From the NCBI GenBank assembly GCA_001600495.1, contig BCKE01000068.1, positions 150,630 through 214,629 of the forward strand: a DNA stretch of 64,000 nt, read 5' to 3'. The notes under the pieces are model-generated. The model did no database searches. It worked only from the letters and a program-made list of their open reading frames with translations, and was not told the DNA's origin. This document shows, piece after piece, positions 42,804 through 54,600 of this stretch; the stretch's first letter is position 1; each line of letters opens with the position of its first letter. The stretch comes from Pilasporangium apinafurcum. Taxonomy: Eukaryota; Oomycota; Peronosporomycetes; Pythiales; Pythiaceae. The translations under genes and the position numbers were made by a program.

Positions 42804-43864
42804 ATGCACGCTGGACAACAACAACTCCTTAGGTGTCGGTCGTCGCTGGTGGTCAACTCGCGTGATATCCATCAGCTGATTGCCGAATGCAATTTCACAC
42901 TCGCTACAGATCCTTACTGCCTTCATACGCGCGCGGTTCGTGGCCACGCCTGCATGAAAGCCAAGGTGAGTTGATATAACTCACCATAATGCCGAACATA
43001 CCATTATGTCTTTACCGACCTTGACCATGTTTCTTCTATTGAGCAAGCTATGGGATGTAGCTGCTCGAGACTTTACTGAGATCCTCCGATGTCGACCTGA
43101 GGACCTTCATGCGCGGTTTAACCGTGGTATGGCATTGTTTAAAAGTGGTCACATCGACGCAGCACAACAAGATTTCACGCAAGTGTTGAAACTTCAGCCG
43201 AGCCATGTCATGGCTCGCTACGCACGGTGAGAAACTCCAAGAATACAGGCTGACTGATATTATTGTAAGACTTAACAATACTACTTCTGTCTGTGTATCA
43301 CATAGCGCTGGATGCTATAATTTTGAGGGTGAATACCATCAAGCTATTGAGGAATACACCATTGCATTGCAGCATGATGAACAGGGTCATCACGAGACAG
43401 CCTTACGGTTGGACAAATACCGAGCTGAGAAGCTAATGAAGTGTTATCAACATCAGGATCCTCATAATAACTCGTCTACCGAGCTAGTTAAGTCCGCCCA
43501 CCCTATGACTCAGTCGAAACAGCTACACAGTTACGATGATTCAAAACACACAACCATCGTTGAACCAATGGTGAGTAGTTCTGAGGCAGCACCAGTATCC
43601 ACAAAGAAGCCCCACAAAGGTGTGCAAGTAGTTCGCGTGAATCTGAGCGACTTTTGCACTAGTACACCTTGTGCAGCAACAACTCCATCCTGCTCTCAGC
43701 ATCTGGCCGCGCCAGTACTTGATAAGCAGCCTCCTCCTGCTCCTCTTGTTGCGTGTACAGAACAAGGTAAAGATAATGAGACAGCACGGCTTCAGAATTG
43801 CAATGTACCAATTCCACCACGGCGACCTCCAAGAAACGTCCGGAAGGTCACCGTCGCCTTGTAA
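42804..43864 (+). CDS. Tetratricopeptide-repeat (TPR) protein
   Basis: 299 aa in three exons: 42804..42965, 43048..43226 and 43306..43864. Introns are 82 and 79 nt (GTGAGT...CAAG and GTGAGA...ATAG). The joined protein reads HACMKAK-LWDVAARDF and MARYAR-AGCYNFEGEY. Four helical-hairpin repeats are visible, for example LWDVAARDFTEILRCRPE, HIDAAQQDFTQVLKLQPS and EYHQAIEEYTIAL, spaced about 34 residues. The C-terminal 150 residues are polar and Pro/Ser-rich, ending with PIPPRRPPRNVRK. An in-frame TAA just before the ATG supports this start unless an upstream exon exists. TPRs mediate protein contacts; the partner is unknown. Confidence 0.75.
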
Positions 43865-44766
43865 AAGCCTACATTTACTTAGCATTTCCCAAGGAGCGAA
43901 TATGGATGCTTCCCATGTCGCCAAATAGGGGAGCACTGGTCCCGAGTGTAATATAAAGAGATTTGCCTTGTACAAAACGGATCATGGTATTCTTTTGGGT
44001 GCATTTGAATAATTTAAGTCTCAATGGCGATGACTGTTTCCCCATAACCAATTATCAATCTTAAGTGAATCTCTTCTAACAGAGTGCCCATATTCTGTAG
44101 GCATTTTTCGACCACTCCGCCATTGTCAAGGGCGTTTAGACGCGTTTGTATGTTATTGAATGCCATGGGGCGGAGTGCTTATGCCGCATCAACGTCAACA
44201 ATGGCAGAACGATTCTTTGCAACTAGTATGACACCCAGCATCAATATTTGGTCCCAATCTTGTGATACTGCGCTTATTCTCACTCTAAACAGCTTCGTCA
44301 TCTACAAAGATTTATGGTCAATATACCACAAATGGCAAGCCATTCGTACAGTGAAGATATGCATTCCATGGTGAGCGGACTGTAACTTCAACAATTGTAC
44401 TGGCAACTATACGCCTCAAAACATCATCATCCATCTAAGCCCCAACAGTAGCGAATGCACTACTTTTCCAGCATCCAAGACCCACGGTCACCGAAAAGAA
44501 GTATGTGTTGCAGCAAGTGGAAGATCATCACAGCAAATTTATCTAGCATGGACGACATTTTGACACCCATTTTCTTGCTGCTGATGCAAATGATTGAGGC
44601 AAAAATAGCTGTGAAGTGGCGCTGTTTTACTAATTTTATGCGTCTGTAGGGTTATTTCGTAGTTACTTGTCACTGTGCTGTTTGCGCTATCGTTTGGATC
44701 CTTTTGCTGTGCTGATGATATCCATGCTGCGATCAGTGATCGATTTACTTTTTGGAGAACAAGCAA
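43865..44766. other. Intergenic region
   Basis: 0.9 kb between two plus-strand genes. No recognised feature. Confidence 0.4.
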
Positions 44767-46004
44767 ATGGCGAGAACAACGCAACCTGAGCGAGTGAAAA
44801 AACTGCGAGAGCTGCTAGGTGAGCATTACTACCCCAAGTATAAAGTGTAGATCGTTCTTATTGCTAGTTGTTGATATTACAAAATAGTCTTTCCGAATGC
44901 TGGATTTTATGGAATGATCTGAAAAAATATTGGCGACTGTGATCTGTAGCTGCTGATGGGCTAGTGCTAATGCCGGGTTGCTACGATGGACTGAGCGCGA
45001 AGCTAGTCGAACGCGCTGGTATGTATCCAGTGAATTTATTGTTGGGACAGTTTGCTATGTGTGAAAGCAGTGACTTACAACTGTGAGTTCTGAAAAAACA
45101 AAAAAATAGGCTTTGACTTGGCATTCATGACTGGCTTTGGTGTATCGGCCGTGCATGGGTTCCCAGATACCCAGGTACAGTCTATATATTCATTTTTATA
45201 GTGTCTGTAATAAGAGATGGAGCTAACGAGACTTTGGATGCTTAGTTGCTGTCGTTCGCTGAGATGGAAAACAGCGCCAGAACCATTTGCTCGTCTCTCA
45301 AGACGATCCCCTGCATTGGTGATGGTGATACTGGCTACGGTAGTGCATTGAATGTCAAGCGCACAGTGACTGCATACGCGCAAGCTGGGATGGCGGGGAT
45401 TATGNTGGAAGACCAAGTTGCACCGAAGCGCTGTGGTCACACAAAGGGAAAGGAAGTTGTCTCCCGTGAAGAAGCGTTTACACGTATCAAGGCTGCAGTT
45501 GACGCGCGTCGTGAGGGAAATTTCGACATCGTCATCATGGCGCGCACAGACGCACGCGGAACAGATTCACTGGAAGAAGCCATCTTCCGCTGCCAAGAAT
45601 TTGTGCGGCTTGGAGCTGATATTACGTTCTTAGAAGCACCGCGATCGGTGGAAGAGATGAAAATGTATTGCGATCAAGTGCCTGGTCCGAAAATGGCCAA
45701 CATGGTTGAGATGGGTCTAACCCCCGTACTCCCTGCGGAAGATCTCACCGCCATTGGCTACAAGATTGTTGTGTACCCGTTGACTTTGCTGAGTACGAGC
45801 ATTAAAGTCATGGAAGAGGCACTACGACAGTTGCGTCATCCAACGGCTGGATCCTCTGCCACTGCTTCGTCTGAAAACGTCGTCAATGTCGCTCCAAACG
45901 ATGCACTAAACGAATTGCTTTGCGATTTTGCCCACGTGAAAGATGTTGTGGGCTTCACAGACTATTATGCCGAAGAAGAACGCTATCAAATCGCCAAGCA
46001 CTGA
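44767..46004 (+). CDS. PEP mutase / isocitrate lyase superfamily enzyme (2-methylisocitrate lyase-like)
   Basis: 314 aa in four exons: 44767..44818, 44950..45018, 45110..45174 and 45246..46004. Introns are 131, 91 and 71 nt and all junctions keep frame (LL-A-ADGLVLMPG, VERA-G-FDLAF, PDTQ-LLSF). Family motifs are MPGCYDGLSAKL, GDGDTGYG (metal site DxD), EDQVAPKRCGH (the KKCGH-type catalytic loop with Cys) and ARTDA. Relatives cleave or rearrange C-C and C-P bonds of 2-hydroxy or phospho-acids (2-methylisocitrate lyase, dimethylmalate lyase, PEP mutase). The exact reaction is uncertain. An ambiguous base at 45405 leaves one residue undefined. Confidence 0.85.
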
Positions 46005-46574
46005 TAACGCTCAGCCGTGAGTCGCAAGGCAAAAGCAAGGATCATTTCTTTTAGTAAGCATTGTGTAACCAGGAATGTCTAGAGTGTGTAAGCTTTGGCC
46101 AACGGTAAGCGAATGAAAGGACATAGTTATCAACTTGCTCTCTTGCCTAGTTGTTAAACATGAGCATACAAAACATCAACTTGTCGACCATCACTCTTCC
46201 TTGTTTTTATCAACATTCCTTTTTGCTGGTATACCGGTACATGTTCGGTAGATTTTGTGTATTTACGCGTACCATTTGTAAAAAGTGTTTTTTTACGGCT
46301 CTCTGTGGAAACCACTGGTTCTTGGCGCGTTTTGGTTGGAGCTTTTCGCTTGTGTGTCTGTGTGAGGAAATTGGGTGATAATTCTTGAAATCGGACTAGA
46401 AGAGAGGTGAGTGAGGAAGGGCAGGAAAGGAAGACTGTGATGAGATTGTACCTGTGGACGAGAAATCACAGGAACCAAACCACCTATATGATGGAGAGGA
46501 TAAAGCAGAGCAGCTGTGTCTGATGAAAATGTACGTATATGTGTATGTGCTGTGTGTTGTAGAACTTAGCAACC
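46005..46574. other. Intergenic, promoter side of eL42
   Basis: GT-rich stretch of 570 bp with no coding signal; presumably the ribosomal-protein promoter and 5' leader. Confidence 0.35.
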
Positions 46575-46892
46575 ATGGTGAACATGCCGAAGGAACGTCG
46601 CACTTTTTGCAAGGGCAAGAAGTGCCAAAAGCACACCGTGCACAAGATCACGCAGTACAAGGCCGGTAAGGCGTCCAAGTTCGCCCAGGGTACGCGTCGT
46701 TATAACGACAAGCAGAAGGGTTTTGGTGGTCAAACCAAGCCTATCTTCCACAAGAAGGCCAAGACCACCAAGAAGATCACGCTGCGTATGGAATGCAAGG
46801 AATGCAAGACCAAGAAGCAGCTCCCGATCAAGCGTACCAAGCACTTTGAATTGGGTGAAAAGAAGAAGTCGGGTGCTGGCCACGTGTACTAA
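46575..46892 (+). CDS. RPL44: Ribosomal protein eL42 (L36a/L44), large subunit
   Basis: 105 aa, single exon, full length for the family. It shows the eL42 start [17 protein letters not shown], the [15 protein letters not shown] stretch, the long basic centre with [16 protein letters not shown], and the zinc-binding CKECKTK near the C-terminus. The usual CxxC...CxxC zinc ribbon is present, with its first pair as CKGKKC. It acts at the E-site of the cytosolic 60S subunit. Codon use is more GC-biased (for example AAG for Lys throughout) than in the accessory genes to the left, as expected for a highly expressed gene. It should be a single-copy housekeeping gene. Confidence 0.97.
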   Translation: MVNMPKERRTFCKGKKCQKHTVHKITQYKAGKASKFAQGTRRYNDKQKGFGGQTKPIFHKKAKTTKKITLRMECKECKTKKQLPIKRTKHFELGEKKKSGAGHVY

Positions 46893-47770
46893 GTTGCGTA
46901 CCGTTGTTGCTAAGCTCCTGCTGTCAACATGGTCGAACGCGGTGCTTGGTCTCTGCTATTCAGTCCATTGTCATTAAGAACGGCTTGGTGCGGTCAGGAG
47001 TGCTCATCGGCGTTGGGGTTGATTTCTGTTGACAACAGCAAGGTTGGGGTTGCTTCTCTCGTCGTTAGTGCCGCCGACAATCAATGCTATGGCCTTATTT
47101 TAGTCCACGCTTTTGTGCCTCGAACTCTTGTCGATCTCTCTCTCGTGTATATGTATGTATTTGTTCGCGTTCTTTTCCAGGCAGAACGCGATTTTTTTAT
47201 CAATAAGTGATTGGAGCAGAGAAACAGCAGTAGGAAACGAAGAAGTTGTGGGAACAGTCGAACTTTATATGGACCACATTATCACGACAGCAAGAAGGGG
47301 TGCGAATATCTGGAGGCCAGATATTGCGCTCAGGAGCAGTGTTCACTTCTCGGAATGGACTTTTTCAGTGTGTTGATCATGACTGAGCGGCTTCGTGTGA
47401 ACTAAATAGCAGGGGAAGCATGTTTCATATGTCGTAACTCCATCCGGCGTTGATCTTAGAAGAATACAAGTCACTCCCATCATGAAGGGACCCAATGATG
47501 GGGTCAGTTGACTGTTCCTTTTTCACAATGGCCCCACTCAATTAAGTACGAAACTGGCAGTACTTCATCCCTTCTCTCCTCTCACCTATTTATACAACGT
47601 TTCCCTTCGACAACAGCAGAAGAATTCGACAAAGAAGAGGAAGGAGAAACGTCTCTTGCTGTCTCTCCCGCTATCAGCGCCCTCGCTTCCTCGTCGCGTT
47701 CTGTAATCAAACCCGCCAAATATCTGTCTATAAAAGGAGAGCGGTCTCCTTTTGCTTGTTTGTGTTCATC
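46893..47770. other. Intergenic region
   Basis: 0.9 kb between two plus-strand genes. T-rich 3' flank of eL42, then the promoter side of the hydrolase gene with TATAAAAGGAG near 47729, a possible TATA-like box about 40 bp before the ATG. Confidence 0.4.
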
Positions 47771-49473
47771 ATGGGGAACAGCGAGTCAAAGCCAACAACT
47801 ACATCCACTTCCACTACTGCTGGTCGTCATTCGATGCCAGCACGCTCTGCAACTGCAAACTCCAGACGCGCGTCCTCAGCTCCCGCATTACGTGATGATC
47901 CTAACGCAGCAGCCGCTACTACCCGCGCGAGCGTCGGTATCACGCCTATCGAACGCGGTGGCATCGAACGTGGACAGCAAGCGACAGAGGAAGCAACGAC
48001 ACAACTGGGCTATTGGTATTTAATAAAAAATGGCTACACAGAGTTGGTTCATCTCATCATTCGCCCACCGCGTGCAGAATACGACCAGGAAGACTTGGGT
48101 CCGGAATTGTTTACGTTCTGTGATCGTGCCTACCAGCGGAAAGACTTTGTCGTGGTGAATGATCGCAACCAGAACCTGCAGTGCTCGCATTGGTTGCCGG
48201 TCGAAGATAATATCAACGGACTCATGGAACTACCGTGTGTGATTTATTTGCACGGTAACTCATCCTGTCGATTGGAGGCGTTGGGCGTCATTCGCACATG
48301 TTTAAGCTCCGGGATGACCGTCGTGGCATTTGATTGCGCTGGTTGTGGGAAATCCGATGGTGAGTACATTTCTTTAGGATATTACGAACGAGAGGATTTA
48401 AAAGCAGTGATTGAGTATCTGAGAACGACGGCCAAGGTCTCAACCATTGGATTATGGGGAAGAAGCATGGGTGCTGCCACTGCTTTACTGCATGCCGACA
48501 GAGACCCGTCGATCGCAGGCATTGTCGTCGACAGCGCGTTTACGAATCTCGAGCAACTCGTGCAGGAAATCGTCGAACGCGGCCGACGCGAAGGGTACAC
48601 AATTCCAGGGTTTCTTGTGAAAATCGCCATGAAATTCATTCGTTCGTCCGTGCAGAGGCGCGCGCAGTTTGACATCAAACAGCTGTCACCAATCGACCAT
48701 GCCGCGGTCTCGTTCGTGCCAGCACTTTTTGTGGCAGCAACAGGGGACGATTTTATCGGTCCACATCATAGCGACCAGTTGTTTGCGCAGTATGCAGGCG
48801 ATAAGAACATCGTCAAAGTCACAGGCGACCACAACACATCACGACCACAGTTTCTACTGGATTCTGTGGGGATATTCCTGCAGACAGCGTTACAGGTCGA
48901 TCCAAGACTTCTTCCAGAACGATCGCTCGCTGGGGGTTCCAATGGTAACACAGGCAATAGCCGAGCGCCATGGTCTAATGCGTCCTGGTCATCACGTACG
49001 CTTAGGATGATGGACTTGGATGCAGCTTTCTCGGGGAAAAATGGCATGCATGTGGCCAAAGAGGCGTGGGCGTGTCCATCCTGTACGTATGTTAATCGAC
49101 CGCTGAGATTACAGGTAAATAGAAATCAGTCGTCTTTTTCTTTTTCATATGATCTTAATGTGCTAATGGTGATTCATTATTTTTCAAGTGTGAACTATGT
49201 CGGACATTGTATTTCCCACCGGACGCAGAAGACGGTGTCAGTTCGACTGCCAGTAGTGAAGACACGCGCCGTGCAAGAAAACTTAGTCGAGCAGTCTCCG
49301 TCTCCGCTGCTTCATCTGCTTCTTCTTCTTCGTCGTCAGCTTCTTCTTCATCGACATCAGCGAATGCATCCAGGCCTTCTTCATCATCTATAGTCACAAA
49401 TGAAAGTCTTGCATCGACACATTTGTCTACTACAGCGCAGCGCGACTCGATGCATTCACAACGCACGCTCTAG
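47771..49473 (+). CDS. N-myristoylated alpha/beta hydrolase with RanBP2 zinc finger
   Basis: 542 aa. Exons are 47771..49114 and 49189..49473 (74 nt, GTAAAT...CAAG). The start MGNSESKP is a strong N-myristoylation signal; the five codons upstream are not needed. The hydrolase domain (about 95-375) carries LHGNSS, the nucleophile elbow GRSMG, a GDDFI acid and GDHNTSRP with the catalytic His, resembling serine-peptidase S33/BEM46-like hydrolases. A C-terminal zinc finger WACPSCTYVN...CELC of RanBP2 type is split by the intron between its two Cys pairs. The tail is Ser-rich and low in complexity. It is likely a membrane-attached hydrolase with a ubiquitin- or RNA-binding finger. Lipid or depalmitoylase-type activity is a guess. 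Confidence 0.82.
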
Positions 49474-51613
49474 TAAATGTTTTAAATAAGTAAAAATATT
49501 AGATTATTTGACACCCTTGCGAAAAATGACTCTGGTGCTTGATCCTTTTACAATAGCTTGTGTGAAGCAACTTAAAGCACATTATTAGTCTATCTGACAT
49601 ACTATGTGGGTGTGATCTGCTCGGATAAACGTTATGTAATCACCACTTAGCTCGAGACAGCAGTTGGCGACTTGAATTGTGAGGATCCAATGACTAAGGT
49701 AGTTTCAAAGAGCCTCAGAGGTGCACACATCTTGGTAATATTTGCACCCATGTATCGTTAGGAGGTGCGTGTTTTGTGGAATGAATTGGCTTTCGGTATA
49801 GAAACATCCAGCCATCGTCAAAGCAGAGGCATAAACGTCCACATGTATGTCGCTGGGGCTAAATGCTCATTGGAATCTCTTCCTAGACACGGTCTACGTA
49901 AATGGAGTTGATGGTGATAGAATTACTTCGAAGCCGCGAGTCTAAGAGCTAGGAGTTGGGTTTCAATTACTTGTCAGATGCGATAGTCACCTTAATGGAG
50001 ACGACGACGCTATGATGCTTGATGTCATACTCGTGAGTCATGGTGATCACGACCACTGTATAGTCACGACCACTGTATAGATGAGAGATCATATGCGTTT
50101 GCTTGTTGTCTTGTGGCTCACCGCACATCAGTTACACACATGAGGAACCATGTCAAGGATATGAGAGCCAATCGTCGATACGCTTCAGGCTCAACGCGCT
50201 CCTTTGTTCTTCTAGCAGTTGTGCTTAGCTAAGTGCAGAGTTTGACACAGCCAACGCATCTGACAAAGTAATCATCCGTCTCAGGAACTTTTTCGACTGA
50301 GTGCCAGTCACTCCATTTTGATGTAACTAATCACCATGTTGTAGCTGATCAGTGGGCTCATAATCCTTAAATGTTGATGAGCTTCTCGATGTTGTACTTT
50401 TGGCTCAGAAATCTGATAGTGTGAGGAGCATAATCTGCCCATGATGATGCGAAAAGCTCTCTTACGATAGAATGTTGTTTGCTAATCACTACCACAACCA
50501 AAGGAGCCTCAGTTTCATGGAACCGATTTTCCTCCTATGTCGGAGGCGCGGGTGCTTGTTGCCATTGTGCTTTGCGTTTGCTTCTCATTTCTCAGCGCCG
50601 CGCAAACAGTTAGTTACAGTAAGCCATCATTATAGAAGAACAGACAATTTTAACATTTAACCTCCTCTTTTGTACAATGTGTCGTGCAAATGTACCACGC
50701 GTGGTGCAAGTGGTGGGCTAAAGGTTAATAAACTATTAAAATCCAAATATGGGTTGTGTCACTGTTGGCAAATGTACTGAAGGTTTCAAAATGTAGCCGT
50801 CTCGATGAACAGTAACTTCAGTTCTGAACTTTGCAATCGAACCAAGTGTTACCTATGTCGGTTATACCATATCTTCCACTTCAGATGGCCGTGTGTTTGT
50901 GTGCGTTTCATCCCGATAGACGCATATTAAACGTAGTATAAAACTAGATCTGGTCGCATGATTTACTGTGCGCAATGATGTCCTCCATCGTCTTATCCTA
51001 TCAGCGCATACAATGATCTCAGTCATCTGAGATCCAGTTGATTGGTACCAAGCATCCACGGAAATAGTACAGTAGGCATTCTATTAAGTTTTGACTGCGG
51101 CATGCGACAAACGACACTAGGTAATATTATGTTATCTCAGATGAACTGTGATTTTGTATGTATCAACGTCACGATAGCTGTTTCATGTGATTCACAAGCC
51201 ATTGTCAACCACCCGCAAGCTGCTGGAAACCAACACACATGGCACCGCATTCATTCCTATCAAAACTTAACTAAACGACAGCTGTACTCGATTGTGGTGC
51301 TGTCATCTTTGATTCGTCCTTGAAGCTACTGTATTGGCTCCTTTGGTGATTGTGGCCAATAAACATTTTGGACCATAATCGCCTTGATGATGCACCAGCG
51401 ATGATGCACCAGCGATGATGTGGCACTTAAATTAGGTATTTTGGGCACCTCTCCCATCAATTAATGCAGATTGTTTAGTATATTTTCGATAGTTTGCACC
51501 GCGATCTGACAACCAGTCTCATTTTGGGCAACCAGACGGTATTTTATATTCGGTTACAGTAACATTCACCAATGTCATTGCACATTACTTGCCTCCTTAT
51601 CTTGTTCACTTCT
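49474..51613. other. Long intergenic region upstream of the PDR transporter
   Basis: 2.1 kb without a convincing gene. It contains the promoter-like duplicate at 50581-50612 and, at about 51387-51420, two and a half copies of a 15-bp unit GATGATGCACCAGC. Confidence 0.4.
50581..50612 (+). repeat. Duplicate of the PDR initiator region
   Basis: CTTCTCATTTCTCAGCGCC, followed by a similar CGCGCAAACA, matches 51609-51637 just upstream of the transporter ATG almost base for base. It appears to be a relic of a duplicated promoter or gene start. Confidence 0.45.
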
Positions 51614-51626
51614 CATTTCTCAGCGC
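51611..51626 (+). promoter_or_regulatory. Initiator-type core promoter of the PDR transporter
   Basis: TCTCATTTCTCAGCGC resembles the oomycete initiator and lies about 40 bp before the ATG at 51664. Confidence 0.45.
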
Positions 51627-51663
51627 CACGCACACAAGCGGGATTGGAAGACCAAGCAAACGC

Positions 51664-54600
51664 ATGGAGAACCCATCCGAGCAAAAGCATCTGAGCTATG
51701 AATCTGGCACCACCTTGATGGCTCATGGACCCCATGTACTCCATGATCATATCGCCACCAAGCTGGAAACAGCGCTGGGGCGAGCTCTGCCTCAGCTGGA
51801 AGTTCGGTTCCGTAATCTTTCGGTTACAGCAGACATTGTCGTGGCTGACGAAGACACTTCTAAAGCAGAGCTACCAACCATCCCCAATGCCATCAAGAAG
51901 AGTCTCGCCGGCAGCAAGAAGCGCATCGTTCAAAAGGAAATTCTCAAGAACATCAGTGGCCGATTTCGACCAGGTACGATCACGCTACTGCTTGGTCAAC
52001 CTGGATCGGGCAAGTCGGCACTCATGAAGATGATCAGTGGTCGATTCCCGATGAATAAGAACATCAAAGTCGACGGTGACATCATCTACAACGGTGAAGC
52101 TCGTGATGCTATTCTCAAGCGACTACCGCAATTCGTTGCTTACGTGAACCAACGTGACCGTCACTACCCATGTTTGACTGTCAAGGAGACACTCCAATTC
52201 GCTCATATGTTCTGTGGTGGTGAGCTCTCTCGTCGTGGTGAAGAGTTACTCTCGCAGGGGACAAAAGAAGAGAACTTGGCGGCGTTAGAAGCTACAAAAG
52301 CACTCTTTGCGCACTACCCTGACATCATCATCCAACAACTTGGGCTACAAAACTGTCAAGATACGATTGTCGGAGACGCTCTCATTCGTGGTGTCTCTGG
52401 TGGAGAACGCAAACGCGTCACAACTGGCGAAATGGAGTTTGGCATGAAGTACGTCACACTCATGGACGAGATCAGTACGGGGCTTGACAGTGCCGCGACT
52501 TATGACATCATTAACACGCAGCGCAGTATCGCTGAGAAGTTGCGCAAGACTATCGTAATCGCTCTCTTGCAGCCATCACCTGAAGTATTTGCACTGTTCG
52601 ATGACGTCATGGTTTTGAACGAAGGTGAGCTGATGTACCACGGGCCATGCAACCAGGTCACCGACTATTTCGAAAGCCTTGGTTTCGTTTGTCCACCAAG
52701 TCGTGACATTGCCGACTACTTACTGGATCTCGGCACGAGACAGCAGTACAAGTATCAGGTGAGCGTGCCTGGAGACAACCAATTTAAGCATCCTCGTCAC
52801 GCGAGCGAATTTGCCGAACTATTCCGTCAGTCGGAAATCCATCGCAACATGCTGAAGGAGCTGGATGCGCCTTTTGATCAAGTTCTGGTGAACAATATTG
52901 CTGATCACATGGAAGTGATGCCAGAGTTCCATCAATCCTTTTGGGAGAGTACCAAGACGCTGACGAGACGTCAAGTAATGGTCACTTACCGCAACAAACC
53001 CTTCATCTTTGGCCGTATCATAATGATTTTGGTGATGGGGTTGCTATACTGTACAACTTTCTACCAATTCGATGTGACACAAATGGCGGTCGTCATCGGT
53101 AACATTTTTTCTTGCATCATGTTCCTATCGATGGGCCAAGCGTCTCAAGTCCCGACATTCTACGCCGACCGCGACATCTTCTACAAGCATCGTGGTGCCA
53201 ACTTCTTCCGGACTTCATCCTACGTGCTCGCAACTTCGTTGAGTCAGATTCCATTGGCGATGGCCGAAACAATACTCTTTGGTACGCTCATCTATTGGAT
53301 CTGCGGTTTCGCGTCCAACTTTGGTGCTTACCTTGTGTTTGAGGTCATTTTGTTCTTCATGAACTTGGCAATGGGGATGTGGTTCTTCTTTCTCTGCGCA
53401 TTTTGCCCGAACCCAAACATCGCCACCCCTATCAGTATGGTCTCGATCCTTATCTTTGTTGTCTTCGCGGGCTTTATCGTCACGGCTGGAACTATTCCCG
53501 ATTACTTCATCTGGATTCACTGGATTAGTCCTATTGGCTGGAGTCTTCGTGCGCTCGCTGTCAACCAGTATCGATCATCATCACTTGATGTCTGTAACTA
53601 CGATAACGTGGACTACTGTAAGGATTACGGTATGAACATGGGTGAGTACTACCTCAAGCTCTTTGGCATTCCCACAGAACGACAATGGATCTGGTTCGGT
53701 ATGGTGTACACTATGGCAATGTACATCATCTTCATGTTTTTGTCCTATCTGGCCTTCGAGTACAAGCGGTACGAAGCTCCAGAGAACGTGGACGTATCAA
53801 AGAAAGAAATCGATCCAGAACAAGAAGCCTCCGCCAACTACGCGCTTGTGGAAACGCCAAAATATATGAAAACACCGGAACCAAAGATCGAGCACGTTGT
53901 TAATGTGAGAGAACGAGAAAAGAACTTTGTGCCCGTGACTGTTGCGTTCCAAGATTTATGGTACTCTGTGCCAGATCCAGCCAACCCAAAGGAACAACTT
54001 GACTTGCTCAAAGGCATTAGCGGATATGCATTGCCAGGTTCCATGACGGCGCTGATGGGGTCATCTGGTGCTGGTAAGACAACGTTAATGGATGTGATCG
54101 CAGGTCGCAAGACGGAAGGAAAGATCCGTGGCAAGATCCTGTTGAACGGATTCGAAGCTACAGACCTGGCGATTCGTCGTTGCACGGGCTACTGTGAGCA
54201 AATGGACATTCACTCGGAAACGGCGACAATTCGAGAGGCACTGACATTCAGTTCCTTCCTTCGTCAAGATAGCACTGTCCCTGATAGCAAAAAACTCGAC
54301 TCAGTGAACGAATGCTTGGAGCTGCTAGGGCTAGACGATATTGCTGATCAAATCATCCGCGGAAGCTCCGTCGAGCAGATGAAGCGCCTGACTATTGGTG
54401 TGGAACTGGCAGCACAACCAAGTGTGATATTCCTGGATGAACCGACGAGTGGCTTGGATGCACGAACAGCCAAGGCGATCATGGATGGTGTCCGCAAGGT
54501 TGCCGATACTGGTCGAACGATTATCTGTACGATCCATCAGCCTTCATCCGAAGTGTTTTTTCTCTTTGACAGCTTACTGCTTCTGAAACGTGGTGGCCAA

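Noticed and set aside
51387-51420. Short tandem repeat of a 15-bp unit considered as a regulatory array
   Set aside because: Only two and a half units and no similarity to known sites; probably simple slippage.
53215-53520. Minus-strand ORF within the PDR transporter
   Set aside because: Antisense shadow of membrane-segment codons, highly charged and without homology.
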